Assembly: GCF_900199185.1 (NCBI RefSeq)
Contig: NZ_OBMI01000003.1
Location: 434,001-498,000 of the forward strand
From: Sphingomonas guangdongensis
Lineage (GTDB): Bacteria; Pseudomonadota; Alphaproteobacteria; Sphingomonadales; Sphingomonadaceae
Direction of reading: 5' to 3'
Length of the DNA: 64,000 nt
The number at the start of each line of letters is the position of its first letter. Position 1 is the stretch's first letter. Under the pieces are notes generated by a model. The model ran no database searches. It saw only the letters and a list, made by a program, of their open reading frames with translations, and was not told the origin of the DNA. The position numbers were made by a program, and so were the translations under genes. This document shows, in pieces, positions 24,440 to 32,524 of this stretch.

Positions 24440-26185
24440 GTGGCCGACGAACCGCTTATCCCGCTCGATCCGGCCTGGCCGCACCTGTCGCTTGAGCAGG
24501 TCCGCGCGGCACTCTGCGCGCCGGGGCAGATGTTCGAGATGGAGACGGTGGCGGTGAATGGTGTGCCCACCCGCGTGTGGAAGAACGCGCCGGCCAACCT
24601 CCAGCTAATGATCCAGCTCGCCCGCGGCTTCGGCACGCAGCCGTTCGCCGTCTACGAGGAGGAGCGCGTCAGCTACGAGGCGCTGTACCGTGCAGTAGCG
24701 GCGCTGGCGCGCCGGCTGCAGGCGATGGGTGTGGGAAAAGGGGATCGCGTCGCGCTCGCGATGCGCAACCTGCCTGAGTGGCCGGTGATCTTCTTCGCCA
24801 CCGTGTCGATCGGCGCGATCCTGGTGCCGCTCAACGCTTGGTGGGCGAGCGGCGAGCTCGAGTACGGGATCAACGATTCGGGCGCTCGCCTCCTGTTCGT
24901 CGATGCGGAACGTCACCGCCGATTGGCGGACTGCTACGACCGACTGAACGGCGTCGAGCGGGTGGTCGCCTCACGGCTGAGCGAGGAGCCGGGCGGCAAG
25001 GCGGTGTCGCTTGAATCGCTGATCGGCGCTGCCGGCGACTGGAATGGCCTCGCTGACGAGGGCTTGCCGGAGGTGGCGATCGCGCCCGACGACGACGCCA
25101 CCATCTTCTACACCAGCGGCACCACCGGATCGCCGAAAGGCGCGCTCGGCACCCACCGCAATCTCGCTACCAACATCCTCTCGTCGGCTTATACCGCAAC
25201 GCGGGCTGTGCTTCGCCGCGGCGAGCCGGTGCCGCCGCCCTCGCCCAAGGTGGCGCTGCTCGTCATTCCGCTGTTCCACGTCACCGCGTGCAGCGCAATG
25301 ATGACGGTGGCGATCGCGACCGGCAGCACGCTGGTCTTCATGCGCAAGTGGGAGCCGGAAGCGGCGATGCAGCTGATCGAACGCGAGCGGGTGACGCTCA
25401 CCGGCGGCGTCCCGACCATCGCGTGGCAGCTGATCGAGCATCCCGCGCGCGCCAGATACGACCTTTCTTCGCTGGAGGCGATTTCCTACGGCGGCGCCCC
25501 GTCCGCGCCCGAGCTGGTCAAGCGCATCCACCAGGAGTTCGGCGCGCTGCCCGGCAACGGCTGGGGCATGACGGAGACCATGGCGACCGTCACCCAGCAC
25601 ATGGCCGAAGATTATCTGAACCGCCCGACCAGCGCCGGCCCGCCGGTTGCGACCGCCGACCTGAAGATCATGGACCTGGACGGGACCCGCGAGCTGCCGG
25701 TCGGGGAGGTCGGCGAGCTGTGGGCGCGCGGGCCGATGGTCGTGAAGGGCTATTGGAACAAGCCGGAAGCGACCGCCGCCACCTTTGTCGACGGCTGGGT
25801 CCGAACCGGCGACCTCGCGCGGCTGGACGAGGAGGGCTTCCTCTACATCGTCGACCGCGCCAAGGACATGATCATCCGCGGTGGCGAGAACATCTACTCG
25901 TCGGAGGTGGAGGATGTCCTCTACGCTCACCCGGCGGTCACCGACGCGGCGCTGGTCGGTATTCCCCACCGCTCGCTGGGGGAGGAGCCGGCGGCGGTCG
26001 TCCACCTGGCGCCCGGCCATCAAGTGAGCGAGGCGGAGCTCCAAGACTGGGTCCGTGCGCGGCTCGCCGGCTTCAAGGTGCCCGTTGCGATCCGTTTCAG
26101 CGACACGGTCCTGCCGCGTAACGCCAACGGCAAGATCCTGAAGACCGAGCTGAAGACGATGTTCGCGGACCGAATCGCGGCGTAA
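24440..26185 (+). CDS. class I acyl-CoA synthetase (AMP-forming ligase)
   Basis: The 581-residue adenylate-forming enzyme activates a carboxylic acid to its acyl-CoA. The ATP-binding loop is FYTSGTTGSPKGA; other motifs are GWGMTETMATV, VRTGDLARLDEEGFLYIVDRAKDMI and the C-terminal catalytic lysine in NANGKILKTEL. The GTG start (MADEPLIPLDPAW) was chosen because GGAG lies 9 nt upstream; an in-frame ATG 34 codons earlier would add residues without family similarity. It could supply the acyl-CoA substrate for the kinase/dehydrogenase and beta-oxidation genes nearby (LvaE-like role), as inference. Confidence 0.93.
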   Translation: MADEPLIPLDPAWPHLSLEQVRAALCAPGQMFEMETVAVNGVPTRVWKNAPANLQLMIQLARGFGTQPFAVYEEERVSYEALYRAVAALARRLQAMGVGKGDRVALAMRNLPEWPVIFFATVSIGAILVPLNAWWASGELEYGINDSGARLLFVDAERHRRLADCYDRLNGVERVVASRLSEEPGGKAVSLESLIGAAGDWNGLADEGLPEVAIAPDDDATIFYTSGTTGSPKGALGTHRNLATNILSSAYTATRAVLRRGEPVPPPSPKVALLVIPLFHVTACSAMMTVAIATGSTLVFMRKWEPEAAMQLIERERVTLTGGVPTIAWQLIEHPARARYDLSSLEAISYGGAPSAPELVKRIHQEFGALPGNGWGMTETMATVTQHMAEDYLNRPTSAGPPVATADLKIMDLDGTRELPVGEVGELWARGPMVVKGYWNKPEATAATFVDGWVRTGDLARLDEEGFLYIVDRAKDMIIRGGENIYSSEVEDVLYAHPAVTDAALVGIPHRSLGEEPAAVVHLAPGHQVSEAELQDWVRARLAGFKVPVAIRFSDTVLPRNANGKILKTELKTMFADRIAA

Positions 26186-26200
26186 CTCCACGCAGTCGGT

Positions 26201-26259
26201 CGTGCTGAGCTTCTGGGAGCACGTTCGCGCTGCGCATGCCCTCCGACAAGCTCAGGATG
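26201..26259. terminator. hairpin repeat between convergent genes (CTGAGCTT family)
   Basis: Arms CGTGCTGAGCTTCTGGGAG (26201-26219) and CTCCGACAAGCTCAGGATG (26241-26259) are imperfect reverse complements around a GC-rich loop. The element sits between the stops of the convergent acyl-CoA ligase and DUF1989 genes and probably acts as a bidirectional terminator. Its CTGAGCTT core resembles a dispersed hairpin type I associate with sphingomonads. Confidence 0.6.
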
Positions 26260-26265
26260 CGCTGA

Positions 26266-26850
26266 TCACAGCGTGATCTCGTATTCGATTGGCTTGAAGC
26301 TTCCGTTGTTGGACTGAAGCGCCGAGCAGGCGGTCAGGCCGATGATCAGGTCCATCTTCGCCACGAACGCTATCCGATCGCCCGCGCGGCTGCGTGGCGG
26401 GTCGACGCTGATCGCGCCGGTCGCCCCGTCCACCGCGACGTTCATGAAGCAGTTGAATGCGGTCGGGATCGCGTCGGGGTGGATGCCCCACGGCGCCAGG
26501 GCCGCGGCCAGGTTCCCGAAGCAGCCGCGATGCGGGTCGGTGTCGCCGTAGATGATGCGGAACGTGTCCTTGGAACACGGCGTCAGCAGAAAGTCGTGAC
26601 GCCCGACCGTATCGTCGAGGATCTCCAGCATGACCTTGCTGCGGTTAGAGTAGAGCGGGTCGCCGGTCGTCAGGTAGATGCGGCTGGCGTAGTCGAGCGT
26701 GCGCCCCGACGAGATCACCTCCGCAGGGTCGGCCAGGTTGTAGGCCAGCAGGTCGGCGACCTGCTCGCCGCGCGGATCGTAGACGGTCAGCGTCTCGCCC
26801 GCCTTCAGCTCAAACCCCGCGCCTGATCGCGGCGCGATCTCATGCCGCAT
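26266..26850 (-). CDS. urea carboxylase-associated family protein (DUF1989)
   Basis: The 194-residue product matches the DUF1989 family found beside urea carboxylase/allophanate hydrolase and in other nitrogen-compound loci: GETLTVYDPRGEQVADLLAY, LTPCSKDTF, GCFGNLAAAL and TAFNCFMNVAVDG are characteristic. The family holds conserved cysteines and histidines thought to bind metal, and some members act on guanidine-type compounds; the exact reaction here is unknown. No urea carboxylase is nearby. The ATG (MRHEIAPRSG) lies 11 bp inside the end of the YqcI/YcgG gene, so the two are probably cotranslated. Confidence 0.85.
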   Translation of the reverse strand: MRHEIAPRSGAGFELKAGETLTVYDPRGEQVADLLAYNLADPAEVISSGRTLDYASRIYLTTGDPLYSNRSKVMLEILDDTVGRHDFLLTPCSKDTFRIIYGDTDPHRGCFGNLAAALAPWGIHPDAIPTAFNCFMNVAVDGATGAISVDPPRSRAGDRIAFVAKMDLIIGLTACSALQSNNGSFKPIEYEITL

Positions 26851-27535
26851 CGTCGACCGCCCGGCGTCCGCTGAACGGGCAGCGCCAGCCGTCCTCGACC
26901 GCCCGGCCGCTGTACTGGCGCGCCTCGGAGATCGATCCGTGGCGCGCCAGCATCGGGTTCTCCGATCCCGCCAGCGCCACGTCGCGGGTGAGGATCGAGT
27001 CGCGTAGCTTCTCGTACCTGCCTTCTGCCCGCAGCCGCTCGAACTGGTCGTGGAGGTTGAAGACGAGTGCCGGGACATGGAAGCGCCGCGCCGGGCGGCT
27101 GGCGGCGGGGTGGAGCCCGACCACAAAGAATCCTTCGCCCGCAAAGCTCAGCGAGAAATGGGGATCGTCGGGATCGTCGCTGACCCGCGGATCGGGCTCC
27201 TGGCCAAGCCAGTCATCCTTCTGCGACAAGGAGCCGAGGCGAGCCCAAAGATGCTTCTCGAACGTGGCCTCGTCGTCCGGAACCCCGCCCTCGAACAGCA
27301 GCACAAACGAGCGGAATAGTTCCGGGTTGTCGCGGTAATCGCCCACGAACCGGTACAGCGCGGAATAGATGCGCAGGTCGTCCCACGCGGAGGTGAGGTC
27401 GCGCGCAACCACGAAGCGCATATTGCCTCGCGAAAGCGCCGACTTGGCGCCCACGCAGGGGAAAGCGGGATCGCGAATGAATTGCTGGAACTCGATGGCG
27501 AGCGGATGGTCTTGCTGGAACTGAGCGGGCAACAT
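26840..27535 (-). CDS. YqcI/YcgG-family putative heme-dependent N-hydroxylase
   Basis: The 231-residue product has the family landmarks FPCVGAKSAL near residue 26, LYRFVGDYRDNPELFRSFVLLF, and GLHPAASRPARRF, which holds the likely heme-ligand histidine. Characterised family members such as GntA (pre-guanitoxin pathway) hydroxylate guanidino nitrogens of arginine-like substrates; that this member does so is inferred from family and from the partner DUF1989 gene. It is cytoplasmic, without a signal peptide. It is transcribed divergently from a Crp/Fnr-type regulator, with a palindrome between the two starts. Confidence 0.82.
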   Translation of the reverse strand: MLPAQFQQDHPLAIEFQQFIRDPAFPCVGAKSALSRGNMRFVVARDLTSAWDDLRIYSALYRFVGDYRDNPELFRSFVLLFEGGVPDDEATFEKHLWARLGSLSQKDDWLGQEPDPRVSDDPDDPHFSLSFAGEGFFVVGLHPAASRPARRFHVPALVFNLHDQFERLRAEGRYEKLRDSILTRDVALAGSENPMLARHGSISEARQYSGRAVEDGWRCPFSGRRAVDDAA

Positions 27536-27593
27536 GGCCGCTATATCGTTCGCCCGGCGGATTCGTTGCGTCCTCCCGCCATGACTCTAACGT

Positions 27594-27616
27594 GGATCAA
27601 TGACTATCGTTGATCC
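27594..27616. promoter_or_regulatory. palindromic candidate operator upstream of Crp/Fnr-type gene
   Basis: GGATCAA-(9 nt)-TTGATCC is a perfect 7-bp inverted repeat in the divergent gap between the YqcI/YcgG gene and the Crp/Fnr regulator. It has half-sites like those of Fnr boxes but in inverted order and spacing. Its location suggests autoregulation and control of the divergent operon. Confidence 0.55.
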
Positions 27617-27638
27617 CCGGCCTGCGGGAGATTGCCGG

Positions 27639-28373
27639 ATGAAGAGTGGATTGTTCCTACGCGGGCGGCGGCGGCAGCAGCTGAGCGGGGAGGAGCAGCG
27701 TGCGCTGGAAGACGCGATCAGCGACGTGAAGCGGGTACCCGCGCGCACCCTGCTGGTGCGGGCAAACGATCAGCTGCAGCAGAGCATGCTCCTGCTATCC
27801 GGCTTCGCCTGCCGCTACATGGATGATCGCACCGGTCAGCGGCAGCTGCTGTCCGTGCACGTTCCCGGCGATTTCCTGGACCTCCACGGCTTTCCGCTCG
27901 TGCGACTCGACCACGACATCGCGACGCTGACCGCGGTCGAGATCGCAACCGTCCCGCACGCCCGCCTGATGCAGCTTGTGCAGCGCTTCCCGCACCTCGC
28001 GCGGCTGCTATGGTTCAGCACGCTGCTGGATGCCGCCATGCACCGCGAGTGGATCTTCCGGCTCGGCCGCCTCGACGCCGCCGGGCGGGTCGCGCACCTG
28101 CTCTGCGAGACGCATGAGCGGCTGCGCGCGGTCGGGATGGCGGCGGACGACAGCTTCGATTTCCCCCTCACCCAGCAGGACATCGGCGAGGCGTGCGGCC
28201 TCACCAGCGTCCACGCCAACCGGACGGTCGCCCGGCTGCGCACCGAAGGTCTGGCGACGGTCGCGCGCCGCAAGGTCCAGGTCCATGATCAGGCGCAGCT
28301 GCTCCGCCTGGCGGAGTTCGCCCCCGACTATCTCTACCTGGACGACCTCGGCGGCGAAGCGGTGGAAGCCTAG
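27639..28373 (+). CDS. Crp/Fnr-family transcriptional regulator
   Basis: The 244-residue protein has an N-terminal cyclic-nucleotide-binding-like beta roll (about residues 15-130, including LLVRANDQLQQSMLLLSGFACRY and VHVPGDFLDLHGF) and a C-terminal winged helix with recognition region LTQQDIGEACGLTSVHANRTVARLR. The Fnr iron-sulfur cysteines are absent and cAMP ligands are not obvious, so the ligand is unknown. The start at 27639 has GGGAG 8 nt upstream; the earlier ATG at 27600 would overlap the palindrome. Its TAG stop shares a CTAG with the glpK stop on the other strand. Confidence 0.9.
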   Translation: MKSGLFLRGRRRQQLSGEEQRALEDAISDVKRVPARTLLVRANDQLQQSMLLLSGFACRYMDDRTGQRQLLSVHVPGDFLDLHGFPLVRLDHDIATLTAVEIATVPHARLMQLVQRFPHLARLLWFSTLLDAAMHREWIFRLGRLDAAGRVAHLLCETHERLRAVGMAADDSFDFPLTQQDIGEACGLTSVHANRTVARLRTEGLATVARRKVQVHDQAQLLRLAEFAPDYLYLDDLGGEAVEA

Positions 28374-29830
28374 GAGCGCGTTCGCTCGACCGCCGCACGC
28401 CAGCCCGCGAGCCGCGCGATGCGTGTCTCCTCGGTCATGCGCGCCTCGAAACGCTCAACCGCCCCCCGCATCGCGGCCGCCTCCTCCAGCGTCCGGAACA
28501 ATCCGCACCCGACGCCCGCCAGCATCGCTGCGCCGAGCGCCGTCGTCTCCACGAAGGCCGGCCGCTCGACCGGCAGGGCCAGCACGTCGGCCAGGTCCTG
28601 CGCCATCCAGTCGTTGGCGACCATGCCGCCGTCGATCCTGAGCGTTGCCCAGTCGGCGCCGTCGGCGGCGAAGGCGCGCTTCAGGTCGGCCGCCTGGTGC
28701 GCCATCGCCTCCAGCCCGGCCCGGACGATGTGCGCGCGCGTTGCAGCAAAGCTGAGCCCGGACAGCGTGCCGCGCGCGTCCGGGTCCCACCAGGGCGCAC
28801 CAAGCCCGGCCAGCGCCGGAACCAGGTACACGCCCGCGGTGTCGGAAACGCTGCGCGCCAGCGCCTCGCTCTCCGGCGCGGCGTCGAGCAGGCCGAGCGC
28901 GTCGCGCAGCCACTGCATCAGGCTGCCGGCGACGAACACCGATCCCTCCAGCGCATACGCCCGGCGCCCGCCGATCTGCCACGCGACGGACGCGAGCAGG
29001 CGGTGCTGCGACACGGGGACGCGCGTGCCGAACTGGGTCAGCACGAACGCGCCGGTGCCGAACGTCGCCTTGGTGTCGCCGGGGTCGAGGCAGGCCTGGC
29101 CGATGGTCGCCGCCTGCTGGTCGCCCGCCAGGCCGCAGATCGGGATCGATCCGCCGAACAGCGTCGTCCGCCCGACCTCACCTGCGCTGTCGACGATCGT
29201 GCCGAGGCTCGCACGTGGCACGTCGAACAGCGCCAGCAGCCCGTCGTCCCACTGCCCGCTGCCGAGCCCCATCAGCAGCGTGCGCGACGCGTTGGTGGCA
29301 TCGGTGACGTGGACGCCGCCGGTCAGATTCGAGACGAGCCAGCTCTCCACCGTCCCGATCGCGAGCGCGTCCCCCGCCTCGCCAAGTGCGGGCCAGTGCG
29401 CGCGCGCCCAGGCGATCTTGGTGCCGGAAAAGTAGGGGTCGAGCAGCAGCCCGGTACGCGCCTGCACGCCCGGTTCTTCCCCGGCCTCCTTCAGCCGGCG
29501 ACACAGCGCGGCGGTACGGCGGTCCTGCCACACGATCGCGGGGGCGAGCGGCTCACCGGACCGCTTGTTCCAGAAAACCACCGTCTCGCGCTGGTTGGCG
29601 ATCCCGATCCCGGCGACGCGCTCAGGCCCGCCCACCGCGGCGATCACCGTCGCGACGCACGCCTGCGACTTTGCCCAGATCTCCGCCGCGTCATGCTCGA
29701 CGTGGCCGGGCGCCGGATAGGACTGGGTTAGCGGCAGCGCTTCGGCGGCCAGCAGCGTGCCGGTCGGCGCAAAGGCCATCGCCCGCGTCGACGTCGTCCC
29801 CGCGTCGATGACCAGCAGCACCTCTCCCAT
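28370..29830 (-). CDS. glpK: glycerol kinase
   Basis: This 486-residue FGGY-family kinase phosphorylates glycerol to glycerol 3-phosphate. Motifs are DAGTTSTRAMAF (adenine/phosphate loop; most GlpK proteins have DQGTTS), GIANQRETVVFWNK, FSGTKIAW, the ATPase loop FGTGAFVLTQFG, and IDGGMVANDWMAQDLADVL. The start MGEVLLVIDAG is the last ATG before the core; an in-frame GTG four codons upstream is unlikely. No glpF, glpD or glp regulator lies next to it. It is convergent with the Crp/Fnr gene and divergent from the AI-2E-family gene. Confidence 0.95.
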   Translation of the reverse strand: MGEVLLVIDAGTTSTRAMAFAPTGTLLAAEALPLTQSYPAPGHVEHDAAEIWAKSQACVATVIAAVGGPERVAGIGIANQRETVVFWNKRSGEPLAPAIVWQDRRTAALCRRLKEAGEEPGVQARTGLLLDPYFSGTKIAWARAHWPALGEAGDALAIGTVESWLVSNLTGGVHVTDATNASRTLLMGLGSGQWDDGLLALFDVPRASLGTIVDSAGEVGRTTLFGGSIPICGLAGDQQAATIGQACLDPGDTKATFGTGAFVLTQFGTRVPVSQHRLLASVAWQIGGRRAYALEGSVFVAGSLMQWLRDALGLLDAAPESEALARSVSDTAGVYLVPALAGLGAPWWDPDARGTLSGLSFAATRAHIVRAGLEAMAHQAADLKRAFAADGADWATLRIDGGMVANDWMAQDLADVLALPVERPAFVETTALGAAMLAGVGCGLFRTLEEAAAMRGAVERFEARMTEETRIARLAGWRAAVERTRS

Positions 29831-29906
29831 CACCGCCGACACTATCCGGGATTACACGTCGGGGGAATAAGCGTAGGATCGCCGGATCACGGGAGGGCAG
29901 GGGCAA

Positions 29907-31094
29907 ATGGATCAACCGCGGACCGGGCAGATGAGCATCGACGAGGAGCCGGCGACCGCGGAGGAGCTGCGCCGTGATCGGCTGCTCGCCGCACTGACGC
30001 TCATCGCCGGGGCCGGACTGCTGCTCGCCATGCCGTTCGCGCTGCAGGCCGGGGCGACCTTCTTCCTGCCGACCACGGCCGCGATCGTGATCTCGATTGC
30101 GATGGTGCCGATGCTGGAGTGGATGGAGCGGCGCCGGGTGCCCTCCGGCCTGGCGGCGCTGCTGTGCGTGCTGCTGTTCCTCGCGGCGGTGAACGTGGCG
30201 CTCGCCTCCATCGTCGTGCCCGCATGGCAGTGGGTCCGCATCCTTCCCGAGCGGATCGACCAAATCCAGACCAACCTCTCGCCGCTGATCGACCTTTATT
30301 CCAATCTGGAGCGGTTCGTGAACAAGACGCTGCGCCAGATGGCGTCGGCGCCGCAGCGGCAGCAGGTCGCCCCGGTGGCGCCGCCGCGCTCGATCGTGGA
30401 GCTGTTCGCGACCTCCGCGCCGTCCGCGTTCATCGAGATGTTCTTCGCGGTGCTGGTGATCTACTTCTTCCTCGCCGGCTGGACCCGGACGCGCCGGGCG
30501 GCGATCACGCGGCGCTCCAGCTTCGGCGGCGCGATGGCGACCGCGCGCGTGATCCAGGACGTGGTCGACGACACGTCGGCCTATCTCGGCACGATTACGC
30601 TGATCAACCTGACCCTCGGGCTGATCGTCGCGGCGCTGCTCTACCTCATCGACATGCCGACGCCGCTGATGTGGGGCGGGATCGTCGCGCTGCTAAATTA
30701 CATTCCCTATTTCGGGCCAATCCTGGCGGCGGCGCTGCTCGCGCTGGGCGGGCTCATGACGTTCAACGACATCTGGTGGGCGCTGCTGCCCGCCGCGATC
30801 ATGGCGATCGCGCATCTGATCGAGGCGAACGCGATCACCCCGTTCGTGGTCGGTCACCGCCTGACGATCAGCCCGATCCTGATCCTCATCTCCTTGAGCT
30901 TCTGGGGCTGGGTGTGGGGCACGCCCGGCGCGCTGCTGGCCGTGCCGCTGCTCATCATCATCCAGACGGTGCTGGGCGCGGCGGGCAAGCCGGACATCGC
31001 CGGCTTCCTGTTCGAGCACGGCACGCTGGTGAAGGATCCGCGCGACACGGTGCCGCTCCACGCCATCCGGCGCGAAAATGATGCGGATGCGTAA
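29907..31094 (+). CDS. AI-2E family (UPF0118) membrane transporter
   Basis: The 395-residue polytopic protein has about seven or eight hydrophobic segments: a pair near residues 25-70, one near 85-105, one near 190 (FIEMFFAVLVIYFFLAGW), and a cluster from about 230 to 355 containing the family motif region PTPLMWGGIVALLNYIPYFGP and a downstream SFWGWVWGTPGALLAVPLL. This family includes TqsA, and also Na+/H+ antiporters and general exporters, so substrate is open. The ATG has a strong purine-rich GGGAGGGCAGGGG upstream. It precedes tRNA-Asp by about 65 bp. Confidence 0.88.
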   Translation: MDQPRTGQMSIDEEPATAEELRRDRLLAALTLIAGAGLLLAMPFALQAGATFFLPTTAAIVISIAMVPMLEWMERRRVPSGLAALLCVLLFLAAVNVALASIVVPAWQWVRILPERIDQIQTNLSPLIDLYSNLERFVNKTLRQMASAPQRQQVAPVAPPRSIVELFATSAPSAFIEMFFAVLVIYFFLAGWTRTRRAAITRRSSFGGAMATARVIQDVVDDTSAYLGTITLINLTLGLIVAALLYLIDMPTPLMWGGIVALLNYIPYFGPILAAALLALGGLMTFNDIWWALLPAAIMAIAHLIEANAITPFVVGHRLTISPILILISLSFWGWVWGTPGALLAVPLLIIIQTVLGAAGKPDIAGFLFEHGTLVKDPRDTVPLHAIRRENDADA

Positions 31095-31111
31095 TTTGTG
31101 GAAAGGGCGTG

Positions 31112-31140
31112 TTGACACCCCCGGAGGCCCCATCTAACAG
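31112..31140 (+). promoter_or_regulatory. candidate promoter of tRNA-Asp
   Basis: TTGACA (31112-31117) and TAACAG (31135-31140) are separated by 17 nt and end 18 nt before the tRNA. The -35 box is a perfect consensus match and the -10 box is weak, a usual pattern for alphaproteobacterial stable RNA promoters. Confidence 0.5.
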
Positions 31141-31158
31141 CCGCGCTCTCGCAAGCGA

Positions 31159-31235
<77 letters not shown>

Positions 31236-31283
31236 CTTGTCCCCTAGGACGATGGCTTTTTCCGCCGCTTGCGCTGCCCGGAC

Positions 31284-31493
31284 TCAGCCGCGCCAGCGCC
31301 CCGTTTCCATCCACCGGAGCGCCGGCCCGAGCGGCAGGATCCAGATGATCCCGGCAATCAGGTAGATCAGCGCCTGGACCAGCGCCGGCAGGCTGCCGAC
31401 CACGCGCGAGAAGCTTGCGATGACCACAATCCAAGCGGTCAGATAGGCTAGGATGCCGAGCGCGCCGGCGGGCTTGCGCCAGCTCGGCGTCAC
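31284..31493 (-). CDS. DUF2842 small membrane protein
   Basis: The 69-residue product (TPSWRKPAGALGILAYLTAW at the start, WILPLGPALRWMETGRWRG at the end) matches DUF2842, an alphaproteobacterial two-helix membrane protein of unknown function. The helices are about residues 12-30 and 38-57. The GTG start overlaps the stop of the 5-FCL gene (GTGA), so it is coupled to it. Confidence 0.85.
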   Translation of the reverse strand: MTPSWRKPAGALGILAYLTAWIVVIASFSRVVGSLPALVQALIYLIAGIIWILPLGPALRWMETGRWRG

Positions 31494-32032
31494 TGAACCA
31501 TCCCGCGCTCGGTCACGACAGCGTGTAGCGGCACGTCCCACGCCTCCGTCTCGAGCTGGAGCAGGTGCTGCGCCGACCACGCGACGCCCAGCCGCCAGGC
31601 GTCGGGAAAGCGAGCAAAGGCGCGGTCATAGTGACCGGCACCCTGGCCCAGGCGGTTGAGCCGATCATCGAAGGCGACCAGCGGGGTCAGGATGATGTCG
31701 GGCGCGACCTCCGGCGCGGCGGCGTCCGGCTGGCGCAGCCCGAGGGCACCGACCGGCAGCGGATCGGCTTCGCGCCACAGCAGGAAGCGCAGCGGCGCGG
31801 TCCGGCTCTCCACGTGCGGGAGGACCAGTGTGCAACCGGCGAGCCGCGCGGCCGCGGCAAGCGGGGCCGGATCGGCCTCGCTCCCGACCGCAATATAGGA
31901 GGCAACCACGCTGTCGGCGGTCAAACGGTCGAGGAAGACCGCCGGCGGCGCGATCATCGCGTCGCAGGTCATGGCGAAGGCGTCCCGCTCGGCCCGCATC
32001 CGCGCGCGCAGAATCCGCTTCTCGTCGCTCAC
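31490..32032 (-). CDS. 5-formyltetrahydrofolate cyclo-ligase
   Basis: The 180-residue enzyme converts 5-formyl-THF to 5,10-methenyl-THF with ATP. The landmarks are the basic N-terminal helix (EKRILRARMRAERDAF), VASYIAVGSEADP, TLVLPHVE and the ATP-binding glycine loop RLGQGAGHYDRAFA. The order zapA, 6S RNA, 5-FCL is a widely conserved arrangement in proteobacteria (ygfA/fau in E. coli) and supports the call. The ATG start follows the candidate 6S RNA directly. Confidence 0.94.
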   Translation of the reverse strand: MSDEKRILRARMRAERDAFAMTCDAMIAPPAVFLDRLTADSVVASYIAVGSEADPAPLAAAARLAGCTLVLPHVESRTAPLRFLLWREADPLPVGALGLRQPDAAAPEVAPDIILTPLVAFDDRLNRLGQGAGHYDRAFARFPDAWRLGVAWSAQHLLQLETEAWDVPLHAVVTERGMVQ

Positions 32033-32034
32033 AA

Positions 32035-32180
32035 CAGGGAAGGACCAGGTGGGGTGGCGGGACCACCATGGCCGTTTGCCGGGTTATCCACTGACGCACG
32101 GTACGTCAGGTGGGGACCATGTGCTTTGGACCAGGATCCTAGCAGGGACAGCCCCCTTGGATGATGAATAGCCTCAGGGA
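32035..32180 (-). ncRNA. ssrS: candidate 6S RNA
   Basis: The gap between zapA and the 5-FCL gene is the conserved location of 6S RNA, the sigma70-RNA polymerase mimic that represses transcription in stationary phase. On the minus strand the gap reads TCCCTGAGGC near the 5' end, then CCAAGGGGGCTGTCCCTG, a motif order like that at the 5' end of E. coli 6S RNA. The 3' half includes CGGCAAACGGCCATGG and closes with CCTGGTCCTTCCC. A TTATTA at 32181-32186 could be part of a promoter. The ends are approximate; I did not compute a fold. Confidence 0.65.
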
Positions 32181-32221
32181 TAATAAGGGCTCGTACCGGG
32201 CAGTGCCCGCCGTTTGACAAC

Positions 32222-32524
32222 TTAGGCAGGCGCCACGTCTTTCTCAAGGGCGGTCGCGAGGCTCTCCAGCCGTCCCGCGATTCGTTCCAGGACGGCGGCG
32301 CTGACCCCGCCACCCGGCGCGCGTTCCGCCTCGGCGAGCTGGTCGGCGAGCAGCAGCGCGACGAACAGCATCATGCGCTCGCCTCCCGGCGCACCGGCGG
32401 CGCGCGCGGCGTTCGCTGCATGCGCGTCGAGCCGGCGGCCGAGCGCCTCCAGCGACGCTTCCTCGCCGTCGCGGCAGGCGACCTGGTGGGCGCGCTCGCC
32501 CACCCTCAGCGTGACCATCGCCAT
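32222..32524 (-). CDS. zapA: cell division protein ZapA
   Basis: The 100-residue product begins MAMVTLRVGERAHQVACRDG, the ZapA beta-hairpin that binds FtsZ, followed by EASLEALGRRLDAHAANAA and a long helix suited to the ZapA coiled-coil tetramer. It promotes Z-ring bundling at the septum. The ATG shares one base with the stop of the upstream 61-residue coiled-coil gene (TAATG). The downstream 6S RNA and 5-FCL order is conserved. Confidence 0.88.
   Translation of the reverse strand: MAMVTLRVGERAHQVACRDGEEASLEALGRRLDAHAANAARAAGAPGGERMMLFVALLLADQLAEAERAPGGGVSAAVLERIAGRLESLATALEKDVAPA

Noticed and set aside
27594..27616. Canonical Fnr box upstream of the Crp/Fnr gene
   Set aside because: The half-sites are ATCAA...TTGAT with 9 nt between, the reverse order of TTGAT-N4-ATCAA. 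I kept it as a generic palindromic operator candidate instead.
31236..31283. Rho-independent terminator after tRNA-Asp
   Set aside because: There is a CTTTTT run near 31256, but no stable stem directly before it.
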